A DNA stretch of 64,000 nucleotides, from assembly GCF_035046485.1 (NCBI RefSeq), contig NC_085136.1, positions 80,183,734-80,247,733 on the forward strand, given 5' to 3'. Below, piece by piece: positions 45,590 to 56,080 of the stretch. The position numbers and the translations under genes are program-made. The DNA comes from Aedes albopictus. Taxonomy: Eukaryota; Arthropoda; Insecta; Diptera; Culicidae. Below the pieces are notes generated by a model. The model was not told the origin of the DNA. It saw only the letters and a list, made by a program, of their open reading frames with translations, and did no database searches. The first letter of the stretch is position 1; each line of letters starts with the position of its first letter.

Positions 45590-46060
45590 ATTACATGTTC
45601 AAGTTTCGTCTTTGCTATAGGACACAAAAAAAATATGAAAACTGTAGCTGCCGCCTGTTTTATTGTTAGTTCTACCTCGAAACACTCATTGTCGGTCGCT
45701 GGGATAATGCAAGTATAATTTGTTGACGAAGTTTCTTTTAGCATTCCGTTGTTGGTCGGTGACAAAACTGGTGATTACCAACCCTGATCCAGGGCACGTA
45801 AATGAGTGAGCTCGTTTTATGTTGTTATTTTTATGCAAATTTAAAGAAATATTCATAGAATATTGCAGTATTTTTTACAGTTTAAAGCCCACTTTCGACA
45901 ATTGTGGTGGTGTTAATTCCAGTTTATATGTAAAATAGATTACATTTTGATTTGTGAATATTGACTCCAGCCTTGCGGCCTACAGGCCTTGCGAATGTCA
46001 TTACTTCCATCCGTATTATCAATTGACCTGCTTTGGAATGCGGCTGGTGTTGGTATTACT
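45590..46060. other. Non-coding, no gene seen
   Basis: Unremarkable AT-rich DNA. Confidence 0.35.
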
Positions 46061-46225
46061 TAGGAGCTGTCCGTAAATTACGAAAAGTTTTATGCAGGGA
46101 GGGTGGTTTTGAGAAATTTTACGCGCCGTACAAAAATATTTGGGTTCTCATACCAAAAATCCTACAATGGAGGGATGTCGGAAAATCGTGAAAATTTCCT
46201 TACGTAATAAATGAACAACCTCTTA
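46061..46225. mobile_element. MITE with TAGGAGCTGTCC...GGACA-type ends, ~165 bp
   Basis: TAGGAGCTGTCCGTAAATTACG mirrors CGTAATAAATGAACAACCTCTTA imperfectly, and inner GGGAGGGTGG and GGAGGGATG G-runs are shared. This end type is common in mosquito genomes. Confidence 0.7.
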
Positions 46226-46389
46226 TTGAGAAGTTCTGAGGTGCCAGCATTTACATACTGAGGATAAGCAAGGATGAGAATCTCAAGCATCCCCTGTTGG
46301 TTCTCTGAATGAATGCAACTATCTTTGCTATGACAGAAGAGCAACTGCGGATGGTCAATCATGATCAATGCTTATTTTTCAAAAAAAAA
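46226..46389. other. Spacer
   Basis: No feature recognised; contains a poly-A run at 46380-46395. Confidence 0.3.
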
Positions 46390-46905
46390 AAAAAAAGTGT
46401 TCGAAGTGTTGATGCAGAAAATCTTCCATTAATTTTCTAGGGTTTCTGCTATTACACCAATATTTCCTTCCAAGATTCCACAAATTTGATCGTTTTTGAA
46501 ATTCTTCCAAAAGTTCTCTCTAACATTCATTCAGAAATTCTTAAGAAGATTCCACACAATCAGGCCTCCAGGAGTTCCGAAAAATCCACCACAATTGATC
46601 TATGAATTTCTCCAAGGTTTTCTCTAAGCATTGCTTCAAGAATTTTTCTACGTGTTACTCCAGATATTGTTTCAAATATTCGTTGAGGGAGTCCTTAGAA
46701 GGTTCCTCCAGGCATTCCTACCGATGAACCGAAAAAAAAAACGCTCAGAAATTCGTCCAGGGATTCATCCAGGACTTCTTCCAGGAATCTATTCAGAATT
46801 ACGTCCAGAGATGCAGTCGTAAATTCTTCTGCAAACACTTCTAGGAATTGATCCAGAGATTTTTCCAAGAACTTTCCCTGACATAACTTCAAGAATTTCT
46901 CCAGA
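46390..46905 (+). repeat. 12-bp-period array, pyrimidine polarity
   Basis: ATTCTTCCAAAAGTTCTC and TCCAGGGATTCATCCAGG-type units. Frames 46631-46822 (plus) and 46695-46892 (minus) are artefacts. Confidence 0.75.
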
Positions 46906-46909
46906 GATG

Positions 46910-47021
46910 CCTAAGTAACAGGTTCTTAGAACCATCACAAAACCAATACAAAAGGTTTAAGTTTTTATGACGGTTCTGAAAACCTCTACGAGGCTTGTTG
47001 GCCACCAAAATGTTACTTGGA
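46910..47021. mobile_element. MITE of the CCAAGTAAC family, ~112 bp
   Basis: CCTAAGTAACAGG and TGTTACTTGGA ends, with inner arms GGTTCTTAGAACCATCAC and ATGACGGTTCTGAAAACC. It sits at the exact point where the 12-bp repeats change polarity. Confidence 0.75.
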
Positions 47022-47039
47022 TGGTGAAATCATTCACGA

Positions 47040-47340
47040 AGGAACACTTTGTAGAATGTCTGGATTTCTGGAATCTCTGGCTGAATTCCCTGGAAAACCA
47101 CTGAACGTGATTCTGAAGCAACTCTTGAAAAAACCTCTGGAAGGGATTCCTAGACTAGAGGAATATCTGTAGAAAGTTTTGGAGGAATCTCATGAATTTC
47201 TGGAGAACCTCTAGATCAATTTCCAAATGAGTTGCTTCAGAAACTTCTGAAAAGTTCCTGGAGAAACACCTAAAGGTTTTCTGGAGGAATCCTTGAAAAT
47301 TACATGTGAGAATCATTGGAATTATTTCTGAAAAATAAAT
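47040..47340 (-). repeat. 12-bp-period array, purine polarity
   Basis: GAAACTTCTGAAAAGTTCCTGG and similar; mirror polarity of 46390-46905. Confidence 0.7.
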
Positions 47341-47354
47341 CTGATGTAATTTGA

Positions 47355-47602
47355 GTTAAGGCTATGAATCGCCAATCCGGAGATGGCGGGTTCGATTCCC
47401 TTTCCGGTCGGGAAAGTTTTCTCGACTCCCTGGGCATAGTGTATCATTGTACTTGCCTCACATTATACAAATTCATACAATGGCAGGCAAAGGAAGCCCT
47501 TCAATTAATAACTGTGGAAGTGCTCAAAGAACACTAAGTTGAAGCGAGACAGGCCAAGTCCTAGTAAGGACGTAGAGCCACAAAGAAGAAGAAGAAGAAG
47601 AA
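47355..47602 (+). mobile_element. Feilai-type SINE, plus strand
   Basis: Box B GGGTTCGATTCCC at 47388-47400. The body with AACTGTGGAAGTGCTCAAAG and AACACTAAGTTGAAGCG matches the reverse complement of 28916-29201. It ends in a (GAA)n tail at 47583-47602. The head is diverged or truncated at its start. Confidence 0.85.
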
Positions 47603-47609
47603 GTATGGT

Positions 47610-48380
47610 CAAGTTATGTGAGACGACAAAATCGAAGAGACGGTGGCCGTCTTCGTTTGTTAGCTCCAGGGCGCTGAACTTCCAAATCATCGGGCTGAAT
47701 TCCTCTTCCTAACCTACCTGAGCGCTTAGGTCTCCCATGATGATCTTGACGTGTTGGCTTAGGCAGCGGGCGTACTTGCGTTCGAGCCGCGCGTACAATG
47801 CGTCCTTGTCATCATCAGTGCTTCCGGAGTGTGGGCTGTGTGCGTTGATTATGCTAAAGTTGAAGTATCGGGCCTTAATCCTCAACCTGCACATTCTTTT
47901 GTCGATCAGCCACCAACTGATCACGCGCCTCCATATAGCGCTCATAACGATGAAAGCTGTTCCCAGATCGCGAGTGTTGTCGTAGCTCTGGTAGGAGGTA
48001 TGATCTCATCTAAACATTCGGCCTCGATGCCGAGCCCGCGGTCCTTCAGTAGATTGGTGAGTTGGCGAGGTATGCGGGTGCACTCAATGAAATTGGGAGA
48101 TCAACAGTTCCACGTACCGAGTTTCCAATCGCAAGTCCTTTTTGTTCGTTGAAGTCTTTGCCGTTGGTCTCGGCTCGTATTATTCTGTTGCTGATTTTCC
48201 GCTACAATGGCCAGCCGTAAAGGCTCGTAGGGTCTGACACCAACCCCCTACTTTCCGGAGGACCATAGTGACAGTTGAGCTTAGAGTCCTTCCCTGGCAC
48301 TCGGACTTCTCAATTAGACGTTCCGAATAAGATATGTGTTGGTTATGTACATTCTGGGCCCTGACTTGCCCAATCATCTT
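47610..48380 (-). pseudogene. LINE endonuclease-domain remnant, minus strand
   Basis: The minus-strand translation gives the apurinic-like endonuclease order of a non-LTR retrotransposon ORF2: RLRIKARYFNFSIINAHSPH, then GSTDDDKDALYARLER, then KIIMGDLSAQVG (normally GDFNAQ), then ELTNEDGHRLFDFV. Stops and frameshifts interrupt it upstream (48000-48380). The 3' RT portion is missing here; the Feilai SINE lies immediately downstream of the fragment in its own orientation. Inactive. Confidence 0.85.
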
Positions 48381-49240
48381 TACTTAGTCGATAACTTTGA
48401 TAATTTTCTATAAAATCTTAGAATTTCTTGCCATGATTCCATTCAAGCAACTATGATTCTTCTCCTTCATTTTGAATCCAAACATACTCCATTCCACTTC
48501 CAAAAACAAATCCAACTGTTTCATTTACCCCGAGAAATACAGCAGTCACCGCCGTCCCCCATGAACATAAATCGTACATCCCCTTCAACAAACATTTCTA
48601 GGTAGTAGCATTGCTCATCATCCACCATCTCGTGTACGGCGGCGGCGACGGCGACAATACGCTGCGTCGCGGTACATTCACCGAAAATTGAATGTCTCCC
48701 GGCCACGGTTCAATGAAACTCCACGAGGCGACGCGCACCAGTTCCATTCCATCCATCGCATCGATCCATTACTACCTACCCCATCGTCGTCCATCGCATC
48801 GCCGTCGCAGTGCCCATCCTTCTTCCTTCTGTGGATTCATCCCACTCGATGACGACGACGAACGCGCAGTCAACGAGCCGCGTAATTGCACCCATGCCAC
48901 CACCACGCAGGAAATGGTGGGCACTGTGGGACAGAAACTAGGATTGTGCGATTAAAACACCAATCCAAGAAACAAGCTTTGTCTAAGTTGAGATGTCGAT
49001 ACACCCAAAACCATGAAATTCACTTCTATGTCTACACATTCTGTAAAGGAATATGGGTTTGTAGTCCATAGTGGCTATGTAGGGCGTTGAATAGCGGGTT
49101 CGCAATCGGCATCGGAAAGACGGCAGAAAGATGGCCGAGAAAAATGAAGATTAATGGCGTCGATTTCCCCCCGGGTTCTTATGTCCCCCGCAACCGACTG
49201 TATCTGTATTTCGTTTCAACGATAATGAGGGTAATTATTT
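48381..49240. other. Intronic DNA just upstream of the Pitx exon
   Basis: Unique-looking, locally GC-rich at 48630-48910, with GGCGGCGGCGACGGCGAC near 48639 and CATCGCATCG words. A frame at 48692-48955 lacks family features. I looked for the first homeodomain half here and did not find it. Confidence 0.45.
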
Positions 49241-49272
49241 TCCATTTTCCTCTCTCTCCATTTCTGTTTCAG
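49241..49272 (+). promoter_or_regulatory. Splice acceptor of the Pitx terminal coding exon
   Basis: A pyrimidine-rich tract (TTTTCCTCTCTCTCC... then TTCTGTTTCAG) ends in AG at 49271-49272, directly before the GTG codon for homeodomain valine 47. Many paired-class homeobox genes have an intron at exactly this codon, so the boundary rests on both the signal and the protein. Confidence 0.9.
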
Positions 49273-49872
49273 GTGTGGTTCAAGAACCGGCGGGCCAAGT
49301 GGCGCAAGCGGGAGCGGAACCAGATGAACGCGATAGCAGCGGCCGACTTCAAGAACGGCTTCGGGCCACAGTTTGTGCAACCGTTCGCCGACACCGACCT
49401 GTACTCGTCCTACTCGTACAACAACTGGGCAAAGGTGCCATCCCCATTGGGTGCCAAAACCTTTCCCTGGACGGTCAATCCGCTGGGGACATCGATAGTG
49501 CCCACGAATCACCATCAGAATTCCATCAATTGCTTCAACTCGTCGGCGTCTTCGGTGGCGGCCGGTATGGGCACCGGCACGATGCTGACGGGCAGCATGG
49601 GGACCAGTTTGGGCGGAACGACCGGCGGGACCGGGGTTTCGCCGACGCCCTGCCCGTACACGACGCCAACGAACCCGTACAGCATGTACCACCACCGGGC
49701 CACGGCGGAACCCTGCACGGCGATGACCTCCAGCATTGCCACCCTGAGATTAAAGGCGAAACAGCACACTTCCGGGTTCTCGAGTCCGTACTCGGCCCCG
49801 TCGCCCGTATCGAGATCTAACTCGGCCGGTCTGTCCGCATGTCAGTACGCCGGAGTGACGGACACCGTCTGA
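49273..49872 (+). CDS. Ptx1: Pitx/Ptx1 homeobox protein, 3' coding exon (partial)
   Basis: Terminal coding exon of a paired-like homeodomain transcription factor of the Pitx (Ptx1) family, which is nuclear and binds bicoid-type TAATCC sites. The exon encodes 199 residues in phase 0. Residues 1-14 are homeodomain positions 47-60 (VWFKNRRAKWRKRE), with lysine at position 50. Pitx-typical blocks follow: KNGFGPQF at 27-34, YSYNNWA at 47-53 and FPWTVNPL near 64-71. A Gly/Thr/Met-rich linker occupies about 97-122. The OAR motif (SSIATLRLKAKQH) is at about 153-165, and the tail contains SAGLSACQYA, equivalent to the end of vertebrate Pitx proteins. The start is an intron boundary: a pyrimidine tract and TTTCAG precede GTGTGG at the conserved homeodomain 46|47 junction. 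The frame happens to remain open upstream into the intron. The exon with homeodomain residues 1-46 was not found in the window. The stop is TGA at 49870-49872. The family assignment is secure; the exact symbol follows the fly name. Confidence 0.95.
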   Translation: MWFKNRRAKWRKRERNQMNAIAAADFKNGFGPQFVQPFADTDLYSSYSYNNWAKVPSPLGAKTFPWTVNPLGTSIVPTNHHQNSINCFNSSASSVAAGMGTGTMLTGSMGTSLGGTTGGTGVSPTPCPYTTPTNPYSMYHHRATAEPCTAMTSSIATLRLKAKQHTSGFSSPYSAPSPVSRSNSAGLSACQYAGVTDTV

Positions 49873-50133
49873 GAAAACGCCCTGGGCAGCATGCTGTCCC
49901 ATCATCACCATTCGTCCTCCCTGGCCGTGTACAACTCCAGCATCAGCAGTGCCATCAATAATGCCATCAACGGTGGTAACAGTATCAACAACAATGGCAC
50001 CGGACCGGACAAGGACGGCGGTGGCCAGGTGGGATCGGGCCCGGGAGGACTGGTGGACGACGACGATCTGATGGTGCCGGATGAGGAAGACGACGATCAC
50101 CGGCGGAACGCGGTGGACGATATTCACGACTGA
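49873..50133 (+). CDS. In-frame 86-codon extension after the Pitx TGA (candidate readthrough)
   Basis: Immediately after the Pitx TGA (49870-49872) the same frame continues for 86 sense codons to a second TGA at 50131-50133. By my count about 64 of the 86 codons end in G or C, like the exon before it, and the DNA becomes AT-rich with no coding pattern soon after 50133. The predicted tail has a His/Ser patch (LSHHHHSSS), an Asn/Ser/Ile stretch, a Gly-rich segment and a strongly acidic end (DDDD, then EEDDD). Stop-codon readthrough is well documented in Drosophila and Anopheles and favours TGA, although the next base here is G rather than the leakiest C. Alternatives are an alternatively spliced C-terminus (CAG|GTGGGA near 50027 could act as a donor), a selenocysteine codon (unlikely) or a chance open 3' UTR. 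Confidence 0.55.
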   Translation, partial: ENALGSMLSHHHHSSSLAVYNSSISSAINNAINGGNSINNNGTGPDKDGGGQVGSGPGGLVDDDDLMVPDEEDDDHRRNAVDDIHD

Positions 50134-50474
50134 ACACGCGATACCTTTCCTTTTCGGTTTGTCTAATCAGGGTGTGTGCGATTGGGAGGGAGAAAGAGAG
50201 CAGTGGGGTCAAATGCACCTATTGCAGGAAAGACACGATTTGGGAGTTGCCATTTATCAAACTTATACCACTTGAGTGTCTATGCAAGATCCATTAAGCG
50301 ATGTGTAGAAGTAAAAGAATAATTTCTCAAAAGTTTAACCCTGATTTTGTTCAGTCAGTAATTTCTAAAATTTAACAAAATATTCCCCGAAAACCAAAAT
50401 AATGTTCGAAGTTTTCAACAGATTTTTTATTTTGCAAAGGTACTAGAATGCCTAGAAATAGCTGTTAAATTTCC
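50134..50474 (+). other. Probable start of the Pitx 3' UTR
   Basis: Non-coding sequence after the second TGA, becoming AT-rich after about 50220. There is no AATAAA signal before the TTAA-flanked MITE that begins at 50475. The transcript therefore either uses a variant signal, runs on into repeats, or is spliced to a distal exon such as the 3'-end-like segment near 63.1-63.7 kb. Confidence 0.45.
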
Positions 50475-50584
50475 TTAACCCTTCAGCGCGCGCGCTGTTG
50501 TAAAAAGTACAACACTGCCAAAAAACCTCGTTTTTCGTATCGTGCAGTTTCGGTTGCTTGATGGCGCGCGTCCTGGAAGGTTAA
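50475..50584. mobile_element. TTAA-flanked MITE, 110 bp
   Basis: TTAA-CCCTTCAGCGCGCGCG at the left (50475) and CGCGCGTCCTGGAAGG-TTAA at the right. TTAA target sites with CC-starting termini are the piggyBac-type pattern. The inner GTTGTAAAAAGTACAAC word is shared with the 2.65-kb element at 51544-54190. Confidence 0.8.
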
Positions 50585-50599
50585 AGATATTCCTTTTTT

Positions 50600-50870
50600 T
50601 AAATCCGCCGAAAATTTGTTTTATGTGCTTCTAGAGTTCTAGGAAATTCCCCAGAGATTTTTACACGATTTTTTTTTCGGAAAACTTTTACCAACTACTA
50701 ACGAAATTTGGTCAGAAAACATCACGAATTGCTTCGGATTCCTTCAAGGTGACTTTTTTCAGAAATCTTTTTTCAAATTTGGATTTTTCAAGGAATGTTC
50801 ACTGAATCCGTCTATGTTCCTTTTTGGAAGCCTTCCTTTTGAATAATTTTAAGGTATTACTTTGATAATA
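50600..50870 (+). repeat. 12-bp-period remnant, pyrimidine polarity
   Basis: TTCGGATTCCTTCAAGGTGAC and similar; strongly decayed. Confidence 0.5.
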
Positions 50871-50879
50871 ATCACTGTA

Positions 50880-51490
50880 GGTGCTTTTATTCCTAGAGCG
50901 ATTGGTATCTTTGACAGAATTCTTAGAAAAAATCTCAGTGGACTTGCTGAAGGAATCCTCTATGTCTTTTTTTATTAATCCCTGGGATTATGCGTACAGG
51001 AACATTTTCAGAAGAAATATTGGAGGAATTATCGAAGAAATTTCTGTTTTTTCCAGATTTTTTTCAAGATCTCTTAAAAAAATCTTCGAGCAAAACTTAG
51101 AACATTTTTGGCGATGTCCTCTTAGGAATTCCAGAATCTTTAGAGGAATCATAAGAATTTCTAGAGTCGTCGGAGAAATTTCAGGTGAACATCTTGGAGA
51201 ACTTTAAAAAGGCAAATCTGAACAATATCCGGAGAAATCTTTGGAAGAATTTCTGGAAAATTCCTCAGAAAAATAGCCGTAGAGGTCATTGGAAGAGTTT
51301 TAGGCGGAATATATAACGGAAAAATGGAGGAATCCTCGCAAAACAATTAGAAGAAATCCTCAGAAGCGTTCCTAGAGGAACCCACTGATGAACTTCTGAA
51401 GGAGCAACTTTTCGAGGAATTCCTGTTTAAGGGAATACTTAAAGACTTCTCAAAAAAAAAAAATCCGAGTATTCTTCGGAGAAATTCATA
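50880..51490 (-). repeat. 12-bp-period array, purine polarity
   Basis: AGGAATTATCGAAGAAATTTC-like units. Frame 50881-51207 is an artefact. Confidence 0.7.
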
Positions 51491-51543
51491 GTGTGTTTTT
51501 TGGATGAATTGGGCGAATTCTCATGAAAATGTAAAAGAGTCCT

Positions 51544-54190
51544 TTAACCTTCCGTTAATCGCGCTGTTGTACTTTGTACAACACATGAGAATTATCGTCT
51601 ATTACTTTGAAACCATCTTTTCTATCGATGTCAACCCCAAATGTATTCTACAGGAATCTTATTTGGAATATTATAAGACCTTTTTTGAAAACAGTATAAC
51701 TCCTTATAATGCGGAAAATTGAAAATCGCAATATGAAGAACGTACTATATTTAAGATAAGACAGACAGTTGAAAGTGAATTAGTGTATTTCAAAATCTAA
51801 ATGACCTAGAAATATGGTGTCTTCGGCAAAGTTACTTGGGATATCAAGGGCCTTCGCGAGGTGATCTGAGAAATTCAGATTTCAACCGATAGGCGGCGCC
51901 AGTGAGCATGTAATTTTTATATCCCATATAACTCAGGATCCTGAGTACTTAGAAAGATGGTGTCTTCGGCAAAGTTGTTTGGTTGGTTAAACACTAACTG
52001 ATGGAGAGCCGTTTGGTTTGAAACTCCACATCTAGGTGGCGCTAGTGGGCATTGAAATTTTATAAATCATACATCTCAGGACCCTGATTACTTAGAAAGA
52101 TGGTGTCTTCTGCAAAGTTGTTTAGTAGATCAAACACTAACTGATGAAGGCAAGTATTGCTGTGTGCGTTCAAGATGAAAACAGTGCCGAAATGCGCTTC
52201 AAACGCGGTAACACATGTTACCAAAGGCAACGTAGCAACTATGGCCAACATCACCGCCAACCTAGGATTCGAAAGCTCCCACTGACATCGTGTTACTTGT
52301 TAGAAAATCTTACCGCATTTGGTGTCCCCGCATTTGATATTTGCATTTTGAATGCACACAGCAATATGATGTGGAATTCCACATCCAGGTGGCGCAAGTG
52401 AATACTCAAATTTATAACCTATATATCTCGAGATCCTGATTACTTAGAAAGAAGATGTCTTCAGCAAAGTTGTTCAGTAGATCGATGGAGAGCCGTATGA
52501 TTTGAAACTCCACATCTAGGTGGCGCTAGTGGGTATTCAAATTTTATAACTCATGGGTCTCAGGACCTCACTTAAGAAGATGGTGTCTTCTGAAAAGTTG
52601 TTTAGTAGATCAAACACAACTGATGAAGACAAATATGACGTGCAATTTCACATCCAGGTGGCACTAGTGAGCATTCCCATTTTATACCTCATATATCTCA
52701 AGATCATGATTATTTAGAAAGATGATGTCTTCGACATTGTTGTTTGATGGATAAAGGATGGATGTATTTATCCCGTGACATTGACAACCTTAAGATAGAG
52801 TATATTGAAATACGACGGTCAGATATTGAATATTTTACTAAGCGCTTTAACTTCATGTAAAATTAATCAATCAAGTGCAAATTTAAACAAATTATAATCA
52901 ACTAGTTGTGTAATTTTCAAATTTTGAAAACTTTCGGAAGTATAAAAATTTACAGCTCGTTGATTTTTTTCTAAATGAATAATAACACGTTCATGCTTTT
53001 GCAAATTTACATCTAGCGTCTTCTGGTGGCAGAAGCATAATTCAAATGGTCAATCAACTTAAAGCCCTGATCTACCAACCAACCTTGCCAAAGATATCAA
53101 CTTCCCAGGTAATCAGACTCGGAGATATATAAGATATAAAATTTGCATACTCATTAGCACCACTTACTGGCGAAATATTGATTTCAACGACCCATCAACC
53201 AAATGCACTTAACCTATTTGACAACTTTGCCGAAACCACCATCTCAAACGGACAACTATCTGTAAGTTTTCGATCTTGTAGAGGTCGGCACGAGAGGTAA
53301 CTTTTCCTCCATTTGGTCTTTGATCTACCAAACAACTTTGCCGAAGACACCATCTTTCTGAGTAAAGTGGAGCTTGTGGCCGTTCGGTTAGTGTTACCAA
53401 GCGTGTAACCGCACCATGCTATCCACTGGTGCATGTAATGTATGTCGTGTCCATGGTCTAGTGTTAAGTTCTGTTCAGTCTGTACAGCTTCTGGCTGAAG
53501 ACGGTGTCCCGTGCCTTTTTAATCGGGATCCTGAGCTACATGAGATTAAAAATTTACATGCTAACTAGTGCCTCCTAGTGGTGGCATTTGAAATCAAACT
53601 GTCACTCATCTATAAGCCCTTGATATACCAAACATCTTTGCCGAAGACACTATCTTTCTAAGTAATAAGGGTCCAGAGATACATAATATATAATATTTAC
53701 GTGCTCACTAGCGCCGCCAAGTGATGAAATTTCAAATTAAACTGCGAATCATCCGTAAGTAATTGACCTACCAAACAACTTTGTCGAAGACGCCATCTTT
53801 CTAAGTTATCAGGTTCCCGAGATACATAGGATATAAAGTTTATTTGCTCACTAGCGCCGCCTAATGGTGGAATTTTCAATTAAAAGGCCAATAATCTGTA
53901 AGCCGTTGACTTACCAAACAACTTTGCCGAAGACACCATCTATCTAAAACATCAGGATGCTGAGATATAAGATATAACATGATATTGCTCACTAGCGCCG
54001 CCTAGTGGACGTATTACGAATCAACTTTGTCAGCAACGAGTAGCCCATGAAATTTACAACAACTTTGCCAAAAACAGTCCTCCTCTAAATAATCAGGATC
54101 CTTTGATATTTCAGAATGAATGGGTGTTGTACAAAGTACAACGCGCGACTGCTCGCGTTACAAAAATTGGCGCGAGTACTGAAAGGTTAA
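51544..54190. mobile_element. 2.65-kb foldback element built of inverted ~143-bp repeats, TTAA-flanked
   Basis: Bounded by TTAACCTTCCGTTAATCGCG (left) and a mirrored GAGTACTGAAAGGTTAA (right), with GTTGTACTTTGTACAAC-type words next to both ends. Inside, ATGGTGTCTTCGGCAAAGTT recurs at 51813, 51957 and 52100 and again near 52453, 52580 and 52722. From about 53080 on, the mirror ACTTTGCCGAAGACACCAT recurs (for example near 53334, 53632, 53774 and 53918). Spacing is 142-144 bp in the clean parts. Each unit also holds a CTAGCGCCGCCTAGTGG-type block. No transposase frame was found. Confidence 0.85.
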
Positions 54191-55120
54191 AAGAGGTTTT
54201 TTTAGATGAATTCTTGGGTAAGTTACAAGAGAAAGATTTGGAATATTTCCCTGAAGAATTTATGAAAAACACTTGCAGGAATTTTTGAAAGATATTTTGG
54301 AGGAATCTGTTTTTTTTTTGGTTTTTTTCAGGAATTTCTGGGTAACTGCTCAGATAAATTTGGGTAATTGAATTGGATATATTCGGTAAATTTTCAGGAT
54401 TTTTTAGAAAAACTCTTGGTGAAATTTCAGAAGAAACTGGGTGAATTTATGAAGGAATCCTTGGAAATTTTCAGGAAAATCCACTGAGAAACTTTTTCAG
54501 GTATCTTAGGGAAAATCCTGATGCAATTTTCAAAGAAACTTCTGGATGAATCATTGGGGAAGTTTCTTGATAAATTCCAATCGAAAGCATCGAAGGAACT
54601 CTAAAAGCAAATCTTTTGTGGAGTTTCTGGTAACATCTTCTGGGCATTTCTTTTTGCAAAGCTTAGAGAAATTTCTGAAAATTTTCTCTCGAGAATCTCA
54701 GGAGGAATTCTTGGATATTTTTTTTGAGAATCCTTACAGGAATTATCACATATATATTTGTAGAACTTCTTGGGATAATTTACGAAAGATTTTCAGAGTG
54801 ATCTTTGGTGAATTTTTTAAAAATGTTCTGGAAGATACTGGATTCTGGAAGAAATCGTAACAAGCATTCTTGGACAAATCTACGGGAAATTCTGAGGGAA
54901 TAAATTCTTGGTGGTAATTGTGTAGAAATCCTAGTAAAATTTTCCGAAAAAAACCTTTTTCAGTTGATTTTTGAAAAACTATTTGAAGAATTCTCGAATG
55001 ATTTTCAAAAAACTCTCAATTGAATATATGTTAGAACCATTATTGGAACTAAAAAAGTTCTATGAAGCAATGAATTAGAATTCATACGAATAGAAACTTT
55101 TGTAGAAGATTTTCTAAAAC
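54191..55120 (-). repeat. 12-bp-period array, purine polarity
   Basis: GAATTTCTGGGTAACTG- and GAAACTTCTGGATGAATC-like units; decayed. Confidence 0.65.
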
Positions 55121-55279
55121 ATTTTTTGGTTAATATATGAAAATTGAAAAAAAAACGATACATTGAGAATTAAATCTAAATTTTGAATATATTAGAATGC
55201 CCAGGAAATAGTGGACGTCATATTAAAAAAAAATATAAATATTTTTTTGTGACCCTATGTAGAAAAAGTAAGTTACCTT

Positions 55280-56080
55280 CGTGACTTTTCCAATTTTTGT
55301 TTTGCGTTTGTTTTTTTTTTATCGGAACTTCTTTCAGGGATTCCTTCAGAAAGCCCTACAAATAAAAGAAATGTATTTCTTTCGAAAATTCGTCCTTCGG
55401 AAATTCTCCTTTCCGAAATTCGTCACGGGACTTCTCAAACATTTATTTAAGGATTACCCCACGAACTTCTTATGAAAATTCGGACACTTCAGTGCTCGAA
55501 AAATGTATCAGGCTCTGTAAAAAATCTATCAAAGTTTTATTCAGAATTGTATCCGGAGTTTCCTTTTGTTTCTCATATCTTCAGAAATTCCTTCATTGTT
55601 TCAGAAAATTTTCCATAAAATTATTATGAAATTCAACCATGCTTTCAGAGATTTTTCTGAGAGATCCTTCAGGAATTCTTCCATAATTCATAGCTTTCGT
55701 TAGAAAATTTCTCCTAAGTTTTCTAGAGTTTACTCCAAAAATTAAATATTATCTTTTAAAAGAACTTTCCCTGGAATCCTATTGATATTGCACAATAAAA
55801 CTGTTTAGGAAATCCTCCAGGGATTTCTTCCGATGAATATCTTTTTAAAGTTCTTCAGAATGTTCTCCATGCATTGCTTCAGAATTTTCTTTAGAATTTC
55901 CACCGAAATTTTCGTTAGAGGATCCTTCAAAACTTTCTCCAAATATTTCCTTAAAATCTTTTATAGGTTTTATTGAAAAAAAAAAAGTCCCCCATGGTTT
56001 TTTTAGCAACAATTCTTTCAGAAAATTCACGGTTTCCTTCAGAAATGTTTTCTGCGATTCCTTAAGAAAATCTGAAACAT
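55280..56080 (+). repeat. 12-bp-period array, pyrimidine polarity
   Basis: TCCTTCAGAAAGCCC- and TCCTCCAGGGATTTCTTCCG-like units; mirror of 54191-55120. Confidence 0.7.

Noticed and set aside
49216..49695. 159-codon minus-strand frame
   Set aside because: Antisense shadow of the GC-rich Pitx exon.
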